This document shows positions 46,188 to 55,715 of a stretch of DNA of 64,000 nucleotides, in pieces. The DNA is from Cytobacillus solani (GTDB lineage Bacteria; Bacillota; Bacilli; Bacillales; Cytobacillaceae): assembly GCF_001420595.1 (NCBI RefSeq), contig NZ_LJIX01000006.1:3457058-3521057 (forward strand), read 5' to 3'. Made by a program: the position numbers and the translations under genes. Position 1 is the stretch's first letter; the number at the start of each line of letters is the position of its first letter. Under the pieces are notes generated by a model, which was given only the letters and a program-made list of their open reading frames with translations, did no database searches and was not told the DNA's origin.

Positions 46188-47126
46188 ATGGAGATCATTA
46201 AGATATCACCACGCGGTTATTGTTATGGGGTAGTCGATGCAATGGTTATAGCAAGAAATGCAGCCCTAGATAAATCACTGCCACGGCCAATCTATATCCT
46301 TGGGATGATTGTTCATAACAAGCATGTGACAGATGCCTTTGAAGAAGAAGGAATTATTACTCTTGATGGAAAAGACCGAATGGATATTCTTAGCAAGGTT
46401 GATAAGGGAACGGTGATCTTCACTGCTCATGGTATTTCACCAGAAGTTAGAGAATTAGCTAAAGCGAAGGGGCTTGTGACACTCGATGCCACTTGTCCTG
46501 ATGTTACGAGAACACATGCTTTAATCGAAGAAAAGGTGAAAGAAGGCTTCCAGATTATTTATATCGGAAAAAAAGGGCACCCTGAGCCTGAAGGAGCAAT
46601 CGGTGTTGCTCCACAAGCCGTTCATCTGGTTGAATCACTAGACGATGTAGAGACACTGCAGATACAAAGCGAAAAAATCGTTGTCACTAATCAAACGACA
46701 ATGAGTCAATGGGATGTTAAAGAGGTAATGGATAAGCTAGAAGAAAAGTTTCCTCATGCAGAGTTTCATAAAGAAATTTGCAATGCCACACAGGTTCGCC
46801 AAGAAGCGGTTGCGACCCAAGCTGGACAAGCGGATGTAACGATTGTTGTTGGTGACCCCAAAAGCAATAACTCCAATCGCTTAGCACAAGTTTCTGAAGA
46901 GATTGCTAACACAAAAGCCTACCGGATTGCTGATGTAACCGAGCTTGATATCAATTGGATTAAGGATGCCTCAACCGTTGCTGTTACTTCTGGCGCCTCC
47001 ACTCCAACACCTATTACAAAAGAGGTAATTGCCTTTATCGAGCAGTTTAATCCTAATGATGAATCAACTTGGACAAGAGAGAAGAAGGTACCATTAAGTA
47101 AAATACTTCCAAAAATTAAAAGATAA
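46188..47126 (+). CDS. ispH: 4-hydroxy-3-methylbut-2-enyl diphosphate reductase
   Basis: 312 residues with the three iron-sulfur ligands C12 (RGYCYG), C103 (DATCPDVT) and C198 (EICNAT), and HGISP, HGHPE-like (KKGHPEPEG) histidines. It makes IPP and DMAPP from HMBPP, the product of IspG encoded nearby. GGAGG precedes the ATG. Length is normal. Confidence 0.96.
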   Translation: MEIIKISPRGYCYGVVDAMVIARNAALDKSLPRPIYILGMIVHNKHVTDAFEEEGIITLDGKDRMDILSKVDKGTVIFTAHGISPEVRELAKAKGLVTLDATCPDVTRTHALIEEKVKEGFQIIYIGKKGHPEPEGAIGVAPQAVHLVESLDDVETLQIQSEKIVVTNQTTMSQWDVKEVMDKLEEKFPHAEFHKEICNATQVRQEAVATQAGQADVTIVVGDPKSNNSNRLAQVSEEIANTKAYRIADVTELDINWIKDASTVAVTSGASTPTPITKEVIAFIEQFNPNDESTWTREKKVPLSKILPKIKR

Positions 47127-47127
47127 C

Positions 47128-47167
47128 AAAAAGGACCGGTTCGGAAAGAAAAATACCGGTCCTTTTT
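47128..47167 (+). terminator. Terminator of ispH
   Basis: AAAAAGGACCGGT and ACCGGTCCTTTTT form a 13-bp stem; the T run lies within and after it. Confidence 0.9.
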
Positions 47168-47233
47168 GTTTTACAATTTATCAGCCAAGTCAATGATGTT
47201 ATTAGCCATTGAACATGTTATCAGCCAAACCCC

Positions 47234-48349
47234 TTACACAAATTGAAAAGGATCTGTATGCAATTCAGAAGCAAAAATGGAGACATCATAGCCCTTTTCC
47301 TTACACATTTTCTCTAGTTGTTTGGCAACGCCTTTTTTCATTACTTTCTCGACATTATGACCTGGATCAACAATATTTAGTCCCATCATCATCGCATCAT
47401 GTGCCACATGGTAGTACATATCACCCGTAACGTACACATCTGCGCCTTTAAATTTTGCCGAAGTGAAATATTTGTTCCCATCACCGCCAAGTACTGCTAC
47501 TCTCTTTACCTTATCAGCCATATCGCCTACGACACGAACTCCTTTCACATCAAGACAGCGTTTTACATGGGATGCAAACTCTGCTAGCGACATTTCTGGA
47601 ATATCGCCAATTCTCCCTAGACCAAGGATCTCTCCCTTATTTTCTAAGCTATAAATATCGTAAGCGACTTCTTCATATGGGTGAGATTTAAACATAGCTG
47701 AGAGAATTCTTTTCTCAAAATGTTCTGGAAAGATGGTTTCAATTCTTTCTTCTTTAACCATTTCAAGCTTTCCTGTTTGACCGATATGCGGGTTTGTTCC
47801 CTCACCCGGTAGAAACTGCCCAATACCAGTGGACGAGAATGAACAATGACTATAGTTTCCGATTGCACCTGCTCCAGCGTTCCCTAGGGCATGCTTAAGC
47901 TCTTCTGCATTTTCCTCTGGAACATATACCACTAGCTTTTTTAATTTTGTTTCATATGTTGGATAAAGCACTTCCGTATCTGTAAGCTGAAGTGCTTCGG
48001 CAAGCATATCGTTTACCCCGCCAGACGCGACATCAAGATTTGTATGGGCGGCATAAACAGCGATATCGTGCTTAATAAGCTTTTCTATTATTTTGCCAGC
48101 CGGTGTTTCTGTTGCTATCGCTTTCAATGGACGAAAAATAGGCGGGTGGTGGGCGATGATAAGCTGCACATTTTTTTCAATCGCCTCATCAACTACTTCC
48201 TCCAATACATCGAGAGCAATCATTACATTCTCAATCGGTTTATTTAACCTTCCGATTTGCAGACCGACTTTATCTCCTTCCATTGCGTAGCTTTTCGGAG
48301 AGAATTGTTCAAATAACTGGATGATTTCATGTCCATTCACCTTTTTCAT
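47234..48349 (-). CDS. yqfO: Nif3-like dinuclear metal protein (YqfO)
   Basis: 371 residues: the NIF3 domain in two halves with metal histidines IIAHHPPIF and AAHTNLDVASGG, split by an inserted PII-like domain (about 130-225), as in the B. subtilis protein. C-terminal DMYYHVAHDAM and DPGHNVEK complete the metal site. It forms hexamers; the substrate is uncertain. The ATG overlaps the trmK stop by four bases, so they are coupled. Confidence 0.92.
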   Translation of the reverse strand: MKKVNGHEIIQLFEQFSPKSYAMEGDKVGLQIGRLNKPIENVMIALDVLEEVVDEAIEKNVQLIIAHHPPIFRPLKAIATETPAGKIIEKLIKHDIAVYAAHTNLDVASGGVNDMLAEALQLTDTEVLYPTYETKLKKLVVYVPEENAEELKHALGNAGAGAIGNYSHCSFSSTGIGQFLPGEGTNPHIGQTGKLEMVKEERIETIFPEHFEKRILSAMFKSHPYEEVAYDIYSLENKGEILGLGRIGDIPEMSLAEFASHVKRCLDVKGVRVVGDMADKVKRVAVLGGDGNKYFTSAKFKGADVYVTGDMYYHVAHDAMMMGLNIVDPGHNVEKVMKKGVAKQLEKMCKEKGYDVSIFASELHTDPFQFV

Positions 48350-49053
48350 TTGTCTAAAACCTCCTCAACCATTCGGATCTTTTCATTAAGCTCTTTCTTT
48401 TTCAGTATTGTTTCTTCTGATTCCGCTGCATTTTCCAGCTGTTTTAAAATTCGCTGCCAATTTTTCAGCTCGTTTCTCCACTTCTTCTGAAAGGGAGCAG
48501 AGGATTGTTTCATTAATAGTGGACCAAGTAAAAGCTCCTTTTGTAAATTTTTATATGGTTTCAATGGATCTCCTTTTTCAGCTACTACTATTTCGTATAT
48601 TTTGTCATCTTCTTCAAGTATCTCTTCCGCAATTAACTCCCATGCATTATCTAAAAGCCATTGTCTTGTCGTCAGTGCGCTAATATTCGGCTGCAAAATT
48701 AATCGTTTAACCGAATCCAGCTTATTCTTCCCTTCTTCCAAAATGCTCGCAATTAAAGCACCGCCCATTCCGGCAATTGTTACGCAGTCAATTTCTCCTA
48801 GTGCAATGACTTCCAATCCATTTCCCTTTCGCACAATAATTTGTTCATCAAGCCCTTTCATTTTCACCTGCCGTTTTGCTGACTGATAAGGGCCTTCAAC
48901 GACCTCTCCAGCAACAGCAAAGGGAACTACACCCTTCTTTACTGCATAGCATGGCAAATAGGCATGATCAGACCCAATGTCTGCCAAACGTGATCCTCTA
49001 GGAATATAATTTGCAACAGCTTCTAGTCGCTGTGATAATTTCTCAGTATTCAT
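48346..49053 (-). CDS. trmK: tRNA (adenine22-N1)-methyltransferase TrmK
   Basis: 235 residues: Rossmann fold with AdoMet motif LADIGSDHAYLPCYAV, IAGMGGALIASIL, then LILQPN, and a C-terminal helical coiled-coil domain (165-235). The enzyme methylates A22 in the D-arm of tRNA. Overlap with yqfO and similar order in B. subtilis (yqfN-yqfO) support the call. Confidence 0.93.
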   Translation of the reverse strand: MNTEKLSQRLEAVANYIPRGSRLADIGSDHAYLPCYAVKKGVVPFAVAGEVVEGPYQSAKRQVKMKGLDEQIIVRKGNGLEVIALGEIDCVTIAGMGGALIASILEEGKNKLDSVKRLILQPNISALTTRQWLLDNAWELIAEEILEEDDKIYEIVVAEKGDPLKPYKNLQKELLLGPLLMKQSSAPFQKKWRNELKNWQRILKQLENAAESEETILKKKELNEKIRMVEEVLDK

Positions 49054-49126
49054 TCAGTCACCACTTATACTTTCATATTTTAAATAGCTACCGTTTTAAC
49101 GATAGCCCGTCTTAATAAGTATAGAA

Positions 49127-49154
49127 AAAGTCCTTTACATATGCAAAGGACTTT
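49127..49154 (-). terminator. Terminator of cccA
   Basis: AAAGTCCTTT and AAAGGACTTT form a ten-base stem, followed on the minus strand by TT within reach of the cccA stop. Confidence 0.8.
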
Positions 49155-49166
49155 CTTTTTAAACAA

Positions 49167-49529
49167 TTATTTAAGTGTCATTAACCATTCAGCCATTGCA
49201 TCTTCTTGACCAGCGACTAATCCGCCAGGCATTCCATTGGCCGTACCATTAGTTAAGATATCTACAAGTTCTTCCTTAGAGTGACGGTCACCAGTACCAG
49301 TCAAAGCTGGTCCCACTGCTCCTTGATATTGATCACCATGACAGGCGATACAACTTTGCTTATAAGTGTCTTCAGGGCTTGCTGCAACCTGCTCTTCAGC
49401 TTTGTCTCCGCCGCCTTCTTTTTCTGCAGCAATTTCATCCATGTTATTAAGACCAATAAATGACATAAAGAAAATTGCTACGATACCGAATGCAAAGATA
49501 ATAAGATACGGCATTGCTGTATTTTTCAT
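49167..49529 (-). CDS. cccA: Membrane-anchored cytochrome c550 (CccA)
   Basis: 120 residues: N-terminal membrane helix (about 6-26), an acidic linker, then a cytochrome c domain with heme motif CIACH and the axial methionine in MPGGL. It carries electrons on the outer face of the membrane. GGGAGG precedes the ATG. Position upstream of trmK and downstream of the sigA side matches B. subtilis cccA. Confidence 0.94.
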   Translation of the reverse strand: MKNTAMPYLIIFAFGIVAIFFMSFIGLNNMDEIAAEKEGGGDKAEEQVAASPEDTYKQSCIACHGDQYQGAVGPALTGTGDRHSKEELVDILTNGTANGMPGGLVAGQEDAMAEWLMTLK

Positions 49530-49657
49530 GTTTTAACCTCCCTTATGTAAGAACATCAAAATATTAAGTAATGTACAAACAATCTCTATTCTACTTCAAA
49601 TTCTACCGAAGGAAAAGACCTAAAGCAAACTTTGTCACAGCAAATTCGGAAAATAGA

Positions 49658-49687
49658 CAAAAACTCCATCACTTAGATGGAGTTTTC
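49658..49687 (-). terminator. Terminator of the acyl-CoA dehydrogenase gene
   Basis: AAAACTCCATC and GATGGAGTTTT form an eleven-base stem after the stop codon. Confidence 0.83.
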
Positions 49688-49699
49688 CCTACCTTGTTA

Positions 49700-50842
49700 T
49701 TAGTTACTTAAGATTTGACGAGCGATAACTAAACGTTGAACTTCGGATGTACCTTCGCCAATTTCAGTTAACTTGCCATCTCTCATATATCTCTCAACAT
49801 GATAATCCCTCATATATCCATACCCGCCATGAATTTGAACTGCCTGGTCTGTGATTTCCATGCATATCTCAGAGGCATACAACTTACACATGGATGCTTC
49901 TTTTGAAAAAGGTCTTCCATGATCTTTCAGCCAAGCTGCCTTATAAACCATATTTCGTGCCAATTCGATTTTCATAGCCATATCTGCTAATTTAAACTGA
50001 ATCGCTTGGAAATTGGATAAGGAGCGCCCAAATTGCTGACGTTCCTTTGCATATTGAACGGCCTTTTCATAAGCTGCCTGAGCGATGCCGACAGCCATTG
50101 CACCTATACCAATTCTGCCTCCATCTAAGGTGATTAAAAATTGTTTAAAGCCTTCACCCTTTTTGCCGAGCAAGTGCTCAGTCGGAACGCGCACATCTTC
50201 AAGGACAAGTTCTGTCGTATTCGACGAATGTAATCCCATTTTCTCATAATTATCAATCACCTTAAATCCATCCGCATCAGTAGGAACGATGATTGCACTT
50301 ATTTCCTTTTTGCCATCTGTTTCACCTGTTATTGCTGTAAGAGCCAAATGCTTTGCATAGCTTGCATTAGTAATAAAACACTTATTTCCATTGATGATAT
50401 ATTCTCCATCTTTTTCAACCGCAGTGGTTCTTGTCCCCCCCGCATCCGAACCAGCACTCGGCTCTGTTAATCCAAACGCGCCAAAGGTTTCACCTGTACA
50501 AATAGGGACTAAATACTTTTGTTTTTGTTCATCTGTTCCAAACAAATATAGCGGAGCACCGCCTAAAGAAATATGAGCCGAATATGTAATTCCTGTCGAT
50601 CCGCACGCACGGCTCAGCTCTTCTGTAACAATCGCAAAACTCACAGAATCTGCACCAGCACCCCCATATTCTTCTGGGAAAGGCAGACCCATTAAACCAA
50701 GATCAGCCATTTTCTTAAAAATATCAACGGGAAATTCTTTCGTGCGATCCCTGTCTAATGCCCCAGGGGCAACCTCTTCATCCGCAAATTCACGAATCGT
50801 TTTCAGAATCATTTCTTGTTCAGAAGTTAAATCAAAATTCAC
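49700..50842 (-). CDS. Acyl-CoA dehydrogenase
   Basis: 380 residues, the usual length, with the FAD and substrate motifs FGLTEPSAGSDAGGT, GKKGEGFKQFLITLDGGR, RQQFGRSLSNFQ, and GGYGYMRDYHVERYMRDGK, and the catalytic glutamate in GEGTSEVQR. It oxidises a short or branched acyl-CoA in fatty or amino acid breakdown; the exact substrate cannot be told. Start is a GTG eight bases after GGGGGATGG. It interrupts the B. subtilis order between cccA and sigA. Confidence 0.92.
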   Translation of the reverse strand: MNFDLTSEQEMILKTIREFADEEVAPGALDRDRTKEFPVDIFKKMADLGLMGLPFPEEYGGAGADSVSFAIVTEELSRACGSTGITYSAHISLGGAPLYLFGTDEQKQKYLVPICTGETFGAFGLTEPSAGSDAGGTRTTAVEKDGEYIINGNKCFITNASYAKHLALTAITGETDGKKEISAIIVPTDADGFKVIDNYEKMGLHSSNTTELVLEDVRVPTEHLLGKKGEGFKQFLITLDGGRIGIGAMAVGIAQAAYEKAVQYAKERQQFGRSLSNFQAIQFKLADMAMKIELARNMVYKAAWLKDHGRPFSKEASMCKLYASEICMEITDQAVQIHGGYGYMRDYHVERYMRDGKLTEIGEGTSEVQRLVIARQILSN

Positions 50843-50941
50843 CAGTCCATCCCCCTTATACTCGTTGTATACGCTTACAACTCTATTATAAAAGAGAATA
50901 GATAATTTTCACAACATTTAAAAATTTTATAAAATATTTTA

Positions 50942-51469
50942 TTATACAAAAATATAAATAATCAGTAAAACCAGCCCCAATACACCTGAAATTGCAAACG
51001 CGAGCTGCTTCAGTTTCCAGCCGCACAGCAACCAGAGAAAACAGTTAATGACCAGATTGAAATAAAGGAATAGCGGTCTTTCTGGGAAAACACTAGAAAA
51101 AAATTCAACTGAGGTCAGCAATAGAATTAACGCTGATACAATCATTGGGATTTGCAGCAATAATCCTTTTCTAGAAAAATAAATTGTAAAGATAATTCCT
51201 GCTAAAACAAATAAAATGAACAACGGCATTTGCAAAGTAATAGACAATTCAGTAAAATGGATTAAAAAAAGGGTCAGTGGAATAAGCAAAATAAAAAGAT
51301 AGTGGTTTTTCCAAAAACCCCCTCTACTTATCCCTTTTTTTGAAATCTCCGGCTGATTTCCTTCTGTATATAAGGCCAAAAGATAGTCACAATATTGTTC
51401 TGGGAGCATACGGGCTTTTTTCCAAGATAAAATTTCATTTACAATGATGTTTTTTCTATTTTCATTCAA
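50942..51469 (-). CDS. Unrecognised multi-helix membrane protein
   Basis: 175 residues: a cytosolic N-terminal segment (WKKARMLPEQYCDYLLALYTEG), which resembles short docking domains of DUF2157-type membrane proteins, then five hydrophobic helices (about 53-170). No catalytic motif is visible. Start is a TTG after AAAGGATG. It lies between sigA and the acyl-CoA dehydrogenase gene, 99 bases from the latter. Function unknown. Confidence 0.65.
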   Translation of the reverse strand: MNENRKNIIVNEILSWKKARMLPEQYCDYLLALYTEGNQPEISKKGISRGGFWKNHYLFILLIPLTLFLIHFTELSITLQMPLFILFVLAGIIFTIYFSRKGLLLQIPMIVSALILLLTSVEFFSSVFPERPLFLYFNLVINCFLWLLCGWKLKQLAFAISGVLGLVLLIIYIFV

Positions 51470-51485
51470 AAGTTACACATCCTTT

Positions 51486-51506
51486 AAGAAATGCACAAGC
51501 GCCTTG
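51486..51506 (+). repeat. Fragment of type 2 repeat end
   Basis: AAGAAATGCACAAGCGCCTT, the same words that open the copy at 54713, next to degenerate sequence in the gap upstream of the unrecognised membrane protein gene. Confidence 0.55.
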
Positions 51507-51561
51507 ATCATGGCCGTACAAACTGGAGGGGCTTCGACTGTACAAGATTTATACTTCCAAA

Positions 51562-51606
51562 CTAAAAAAAATAGTTTACTTCTATTGTAAGAAGTAAACT
51601 ATTTTC
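51562..51606 (-). terminator. Terminator of sigA
   Basis: AATAGTTTACTTC and GAAGTAAACTATT form a 13-bp stem, followed by seven T on the minus strand. Confidence 0.88.
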
Positions 51607-51644
51607 TGGCAATCCTTTTCTAAAAAGGAAATTCGGAATTATAT

Positions 51645-52772
51645 TTATTCTAGAAAGTCTTTCAATCGTTTGCTTCTGCTAGGATGTCTTAATTTACGCA
51701 ATGCTTTCGCTTCAATTTGACGAATACGCTCACGAGTAACACCAAACACTTTACCAACCTCTTCTAACGTTCGTGTACGTCCATCATCAAGTCCAAAGCG
51801 AAGACGCAATACATTTTCCTCACGATCAGTTAAGGTGTCTAGAACATCCTCAAGCTGCTCTTTTAGAAGCTCGTAAGCAGCATGCTCAGAAGGGGATGTA
51901 GCATCCTGGTCTTCAATGAAATCTCCGAGATGGGAATCATCTTCTTCCCCAATCGGTGTTTCCAAGGAAACTGGCTCTTGTGCAATCTTTAAGATTTCTC
52001 TAACCTTATCAGGCGTTAAATCCATATCTTCAGCAATTTCTTCAGGTGATGGTTCACGTCCAAGATCTTGAAGTAATTGGCGTTGGACCCGAATTAATTT
52101 ATTAATCGTTTCAACCATATGAACAGGAATACGAATCGTTCTAGCCTGGTCGGCAATCGCTCTTGTAATTGCTTGACGGATCCACCAAGTAGCGTAAGTA
52201 CTAAATTTAAAGCCTTTACGATAATCAAATTTTTCAACAGCTTTAATTAAGCCCATATTTCCTTCTTGAATTAAATCAAGGAAAAGCATCCCACGGCCAA
52301 CATATCTCTTTGCAATACTAACCACTAAGCGGAGGTTTGCTTCAGCAAGGCGTCTTTTTGCCTCTTCATCCCCTTGCTCAATTCGTTCAGCAAGTGAAAT
52401 CTCTTCTTCAGCAGATAAGAGATCCACACGGCCAATCTCTTTTAAATACATACGCACAGGGTCATTTATTTTCACCCCAGGTGGAACACTAAGGTCATTT
52501 AAATCAAATTCTTCTTCCCCTTTAGCTAATTCCTGTGCATTTGGGTCAGCGTCTTCATCATTGTCACCAACCAGTTCAACACCCTGATCACCAAGGAATT
52601 CATAGAATTCATCCATTTGATGTGAATCTAATTCAAAATGACCCATTCTTTCTGCTATATCATCATAGGCAAGGACACCAGTTTTTTTTCCGATTTGTAT
52701 TAATTGCTCTTTTACTTGTTCTAGGGTCAATTCTGAATCAACTTCTTTTGATCGAGCCGATTTTTCAGCCAT
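51645..52772 (-). CDS. sigA: Primary sigma factor SigA (RpoD)
   Basis: 375 residues: region 1.1 at the N terminus, 1.2-2 with [11 protein letters not shown], 2.4 region [20 protein letters not shown], region 3 and region 4.2 with [20 protein letters not shown]. It directs RNA polymerase to housekeeping promoters. GAAGGAGGGGG lies before the ATG. It follows dnaG as in other Bacillus genomes. Confidence 0.98.
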   Translation of the reverse strand: MAEKSARSKEVDSELTLEQVKEQLIQIGKKTGVLAYDDIAERMGHFELDSHQMDEFYEFLGDQGVELVGDNDEDADPNAQELAKGEEEFDLNDLSVPPGVKINDPVRMYLKEIGRVDLLSAEEEISLAERIEQGDEEAKRRLAEANLRLVVSIAKRYVGRGMLFLDLIQEGNMGLIKAVEKFDYRKGFKFSTYATWWIRQAITRAIADQARTIRIPVHMVETINKLIRVQRQLLQDLGREPSPEEIAEDMDLTPDKVREILKIAQEPVSLETPIGEEDDSHLGDFIEDQDATSPSEHAAYELLKEQLEDVLDTLTDREENVLRLRFGLDDGRTRTLEEVGKVFGVTRERIRQIEAKALRKLRHPSRSKRLKDFLE

Positions 52773-52881
52773 ATTGTCCCCCTCCTTCCATGAAATGCGA
52801 AAAGCGCCGATCTTACCCCCGAATCCTTAACTTCGGATGGCAGACGCCGTAGTTAGACTTTCATCTAACTTGAAAAATCCA

Positions 52882-54690
52882 TCAAAGAGACTTTCGTAAC
52901 TGGATGATTTCCATAGCAATTCGTGCTGCCTTCCCAAAATCACCCTGTCTCTCTGCTTCTTTCTCCTCAATCATTTTTTCTTTTATCTTTAACATTTTTT
53001 GATAATTAAACACCTGTTTCATGTAATCCGTTAATTCCTGTTCGCTTAATTCTTCATTTATTAACATCATTTCAATGTTAGCAACTACTCTTTTAAGCTT
53101 TTCATCCTGAATAAAATCAATAAATGCACTTGGGTCTGGTGAATGGCCATTTTCATAATATCCAAGTAAATAAGTGATAATTGCTTGATGCTCATCAACA
53201 TTAAACGTGTTTCCTTGAAGCAAATCTTGAACCTTAAAGGCAATATCACTGTTCCTTAACATATGTGCAATTAAGCTTCTTTCTGCTGTATAATATGCAG
53301 GCTTTAGCTGGTTAGCCTTTGTTATAGGCTGGAGCTTTATTTTTACATCATTATTTTTCCCATTGTTTTTCCGCTTTTCAGCAAAAGAAACCTGTTTTAA
53401 CTGTTCTTTAAGTGCCTCTAAAGAAAGGGTAAATTCATTTGCTAATTGTCTGAGATAATGATCCCTTTCGACTGCATTATCAAGCTTGCTTATTTCTGCT
53501 AATACTTCTTCGATATAGCGGAGACGATCTCCTTCATCATGAAGTCTTTTTCCTCTTTTATAATACTGCAGCTTGAAAGCCATTAAGGTAACACTTGCAT
53601 CAATGACCTCTTTGCGGAATTTCTCTTTTCCAAACTGACCAATGTAATCGTCTGGATCCATCCCGTCCGGCATTAATGCAACTCTTACATGCACCCCTGC
53701 CTCTGAAAGCATATTCCCTGCCCTCCATGCGGCTTCAATCCCCGCATGATCAGAGTCATAACAGATCGTGATTGACTGAACATTTCTTTTTAAGACTGAC
53801 ACATGATCCTCAGTTAGGGATGTTCCCATTGTGCCAACACCGTTTTCAACACTTGCACGATCTGCAGCAATTACATCGGCAAATCCTTCAAAAAGGACTG
53901 CCTGCTGCAACTTTTTCATTTGAGGTCTGGCTAAATGAAAATTATATAAAATTTTACTTTTATTAAAAATTGCCGTTTCAGGACTGTTCAGGTATTTGGG
54001 CTCATCGGCCCCTAATGATCTTCCTGAAAAGGCAATCGTTTGACCGCCTCGGTCAAAGATTGGAAACATGATCCGATCGCGAAATCGATCAAAATATTTC
54101 CCATCCTTTTCCCGTTTAATGATCAAACCGGCTTTTTCTATCACTTGTATTGGAAATTTTCTCTTCGTTAAAAAGTTTAAGACAAAGTCCCATGAATTCA
54201 GTGAATAGCCGATTTGAAACTTCTCAATCGATTCCATTGTAAACCCTCTGCCAAGCAAATATTCTAATGCATGTTGGCCATCTTTTGTGTTTACAAGCAG
54301 ATGATGATAGAATTTACGCAATAGCTCATGAGCTTCAAACATTTGCTCAATGTCTGGAGGTACGGACTTTCGGACGGATATCGATGAAGCTTCAATATCT
54401 AGCTTAATGTTCCCTTTTTCAGCAAGCTTCATTGCAGCCTCCTGGAAGGAATACCCCTCAAGGTCCATTAAAAATGAAAAAGCATTTCCACCAGCACCGC
54501 AGCCAAAGCAATGGAAAATTTGCTTATCTGGTGAAACGGAAAAAGATGGTGTGTTTTCTCCATGAAAAGGACATAGTCCAAAATAATTTCGTCCTTGCTT
54601 CTTTAATTGGACGTAATCACCAATTACATCAACAATATCGACAGCTTGCCGAATTTCATTTACTTTTTCCTCGGCGATGCGCTCTGCCAT
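52882..54690 (-). CDS. dnaG: DNA primase DnaG
   Basis: 602 residues: CHC2 zinc domain with C40, H43, C61 and C64, the TOPRIM catalytic domain (VLFEGFADVIAADRA, CYDSDHAGIEAAWRAG and DGMDPDDYI), and a C-terminal helicase-binding domain. It lays RNA primers in replication. The frame extends to 54837, but that part is type 2 repeat sequence; GGAGG ten bases before the ATG at 54690 is the real start. Confidence 0.97.
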   Translation of the reverse strand: MAERIAEEKVNEIRQAVDIVDVIGDYVQLKKQGRNYFGLCPFHGENTPSFSVSPDKQIFHCFGCGAGGNAFSFLMDLEGYSFQEAAMKLAEKGNIKLDIEASSISVRKSVPPDIEQMFEAHELLRKFYHHLLVNTKDGQHALEYLLGRGFTMESIEKFQIGYSLNSWDFVLNFLTKRKFPIQVIEKAGLIIKREKDGKYFDRFRDRIMFPIFDRGGQTIAFSGRSLGADEPKYLNSPETAIFNKSKILYNFHLARPQMKKLQQAVLFEGFADVIAADRASVENGVGTMGTSLTEDHVSVLKRNVQSITICYDSDHAGIEAAWRAGNMLSEAGVHVRVALMPDGMDPDDYIGQFGKEKFRKEVIDASVTLMAFKLQYYKRGKRLHDEGDRLRYIEEVLAEISKLDNAVERDHYLRQLANEFTLSLEALKEQLKQVSFAEKRKNNGKNNDVKIKLQPITKANQLKPAYYTAERSLIAHMLRNSDIAFKVQDLLQGNTFNVDEHQAIITYLLGYYENGHSPDPSAFIDFIQDEKLKRVVANIEMMLINEELSEQELTDYMKQVFNYQKMLKIKEKMIEEKEAERQGDFGKAARIAMEIIQLRKSL

Positions 54691-54712
54691 GAGAACACCA
54701 CCTCCATTTAAT

Positions 54713-54860
54713 AAGAAATGCACAAGCGCCTCGCTCACCCCCGACAAGCACAAGACGAACGTCACGGAAAGGTGTACTTTACCTTTCTGGGAGGGTTGGC
54801 TTGTGACCTCGAGGGGGGAGGCGCTGAAGCTAGACAATAAGAAATGCGCAAGCGCGTTTC
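54713..54860 (+). repeat. Type 2 dispersed repeat, copy 2, with a tail
   Basis: 54713-54835 has AAGCGCCT/AGGCGCT, CCCCCGA/TCGAGGGG, GACAAGCACAAG/CTTGTGAC and GGAAAGGT/ACCTTTC, the same layout as 3749-3870, ending GAAGCTAGAC. The tail 54839-54862 is AAGAAATGCGCAAGCGCGTTTCTT in meaning: a small palindrome echoing the repeat start. It lies directly before the dnaG ribosome binding site. Confidence 0.85.
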
Positions 54861-54938
54861 TTCATAATGCTTAATTCTAGAAAAATTATCGAATTCCTTC
54901 AAAATTCGACAATATTTTTGTTAATTGTTTTATAAACC

Positions 54939-55328
54939 TTATACGGTCATCTTGACTAAAAGGCTCGGGACCTTTTCCTTATATCCCCCTTCGCCGCGCT
55001 TTTGCAGATAGTTATCTCATTTATCAAGCGCAGTATAAATTTCATTACCTTCAAATATAATCCCTCTAGGGCTCATAACATGAACTTCTTTCAATAAAAG
55101 CTTCGATGCTAATCCGATATCTTGTGTAACTACGATATCCCCTGCCTTTACATGATTCATGATAAATTAGTCTACTGCTTCTTTACTAGAATCAACGAAC
55201 TTCCAATTTACTTGGGCTAGGTCATTTTTCATATGGGCATAGGAGGCAATAAATATAACTTCGATAGAAAAGTTATTACTTCTTTCGACAATCTCTTCCT
55301 TTTCAGGACAAGAATCGGCATCAACCAT
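54939..55328 (-). pseudogene. yqxD: Broken yqxD (YaiI/DUF188) gene
   Basis: A single frame of 130 codons on the minus strand reads MVDADSCPEKEEIVERS, IASYAHM, VDSSKEAVD, then a TAA (55167-55169), [35 protein letters not shown], then a TGA (55017-55019) and a degraded tail. YaiI/YqxD proteins have VDADx[10 protein letters not shown] and a basic KGPKP tail, so the match is clear. It is in the place yqxD holds upstream of dnaG in B. subtilis. Both stops can be single-base changes; there is no frameshift. A suppressed or frame-selected product is unlikely. Confidence 0.87.
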
Positions 55329-55685
55329 AATGACTGGTTTGCCTAATGTTCTAATAATTCTACATCACTCTGCATATTCCTTCTTTCAAACATAACTTTT
55401 GTATAATCATACTGACCTGCACTGATATAGTGAGAATCGCTAAATATTATTGAACATACATTTATAAGATGTTTTAATAAGAAAAATACTACAAAGTTTA
55501 CTATTGTGTCGAATTTTTTTCAGGTCATGCCCTTGACTTCTCACAATAAATAGTTTATTCGTTCACATTGAACTCTAAACCTAATCTATAACATTTTTAT
55601 CACAATTTTTTATTATAGTATAAAAAACTGTAGTTTTCTATTATTTTTTCTCACTACATAGAAAATAGTTTAAAACTTCCCAATA

Positions 55686-55715
55686 AAAGAAAAGGGCACA
55701 TAACAGTGTATGTGC
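55686..55715 (-). terminator. Terminator of ppsR
   Basis: GCACATA and TATGTGC form a stem on the minus strand at the stop, followed by CCCTTTTCTTTT. Confidence 0.7.

Noticed and set aside
52795-52860. Possible degraded type 2 repeat between dnaG and sigA
   Set aside because: GAAATGCGAAAAGCGCC and TAGTTAGAC recall the repeat ends, but the inner pairing is not kept, so I do not list it as a copy.
54691-54837. N-terminal extension of dnaG
   Set aside because: The extra 49 codons are type 2 repeat DNA; the GGAGG and the conserved start MAERIAEE place the start at 54690.
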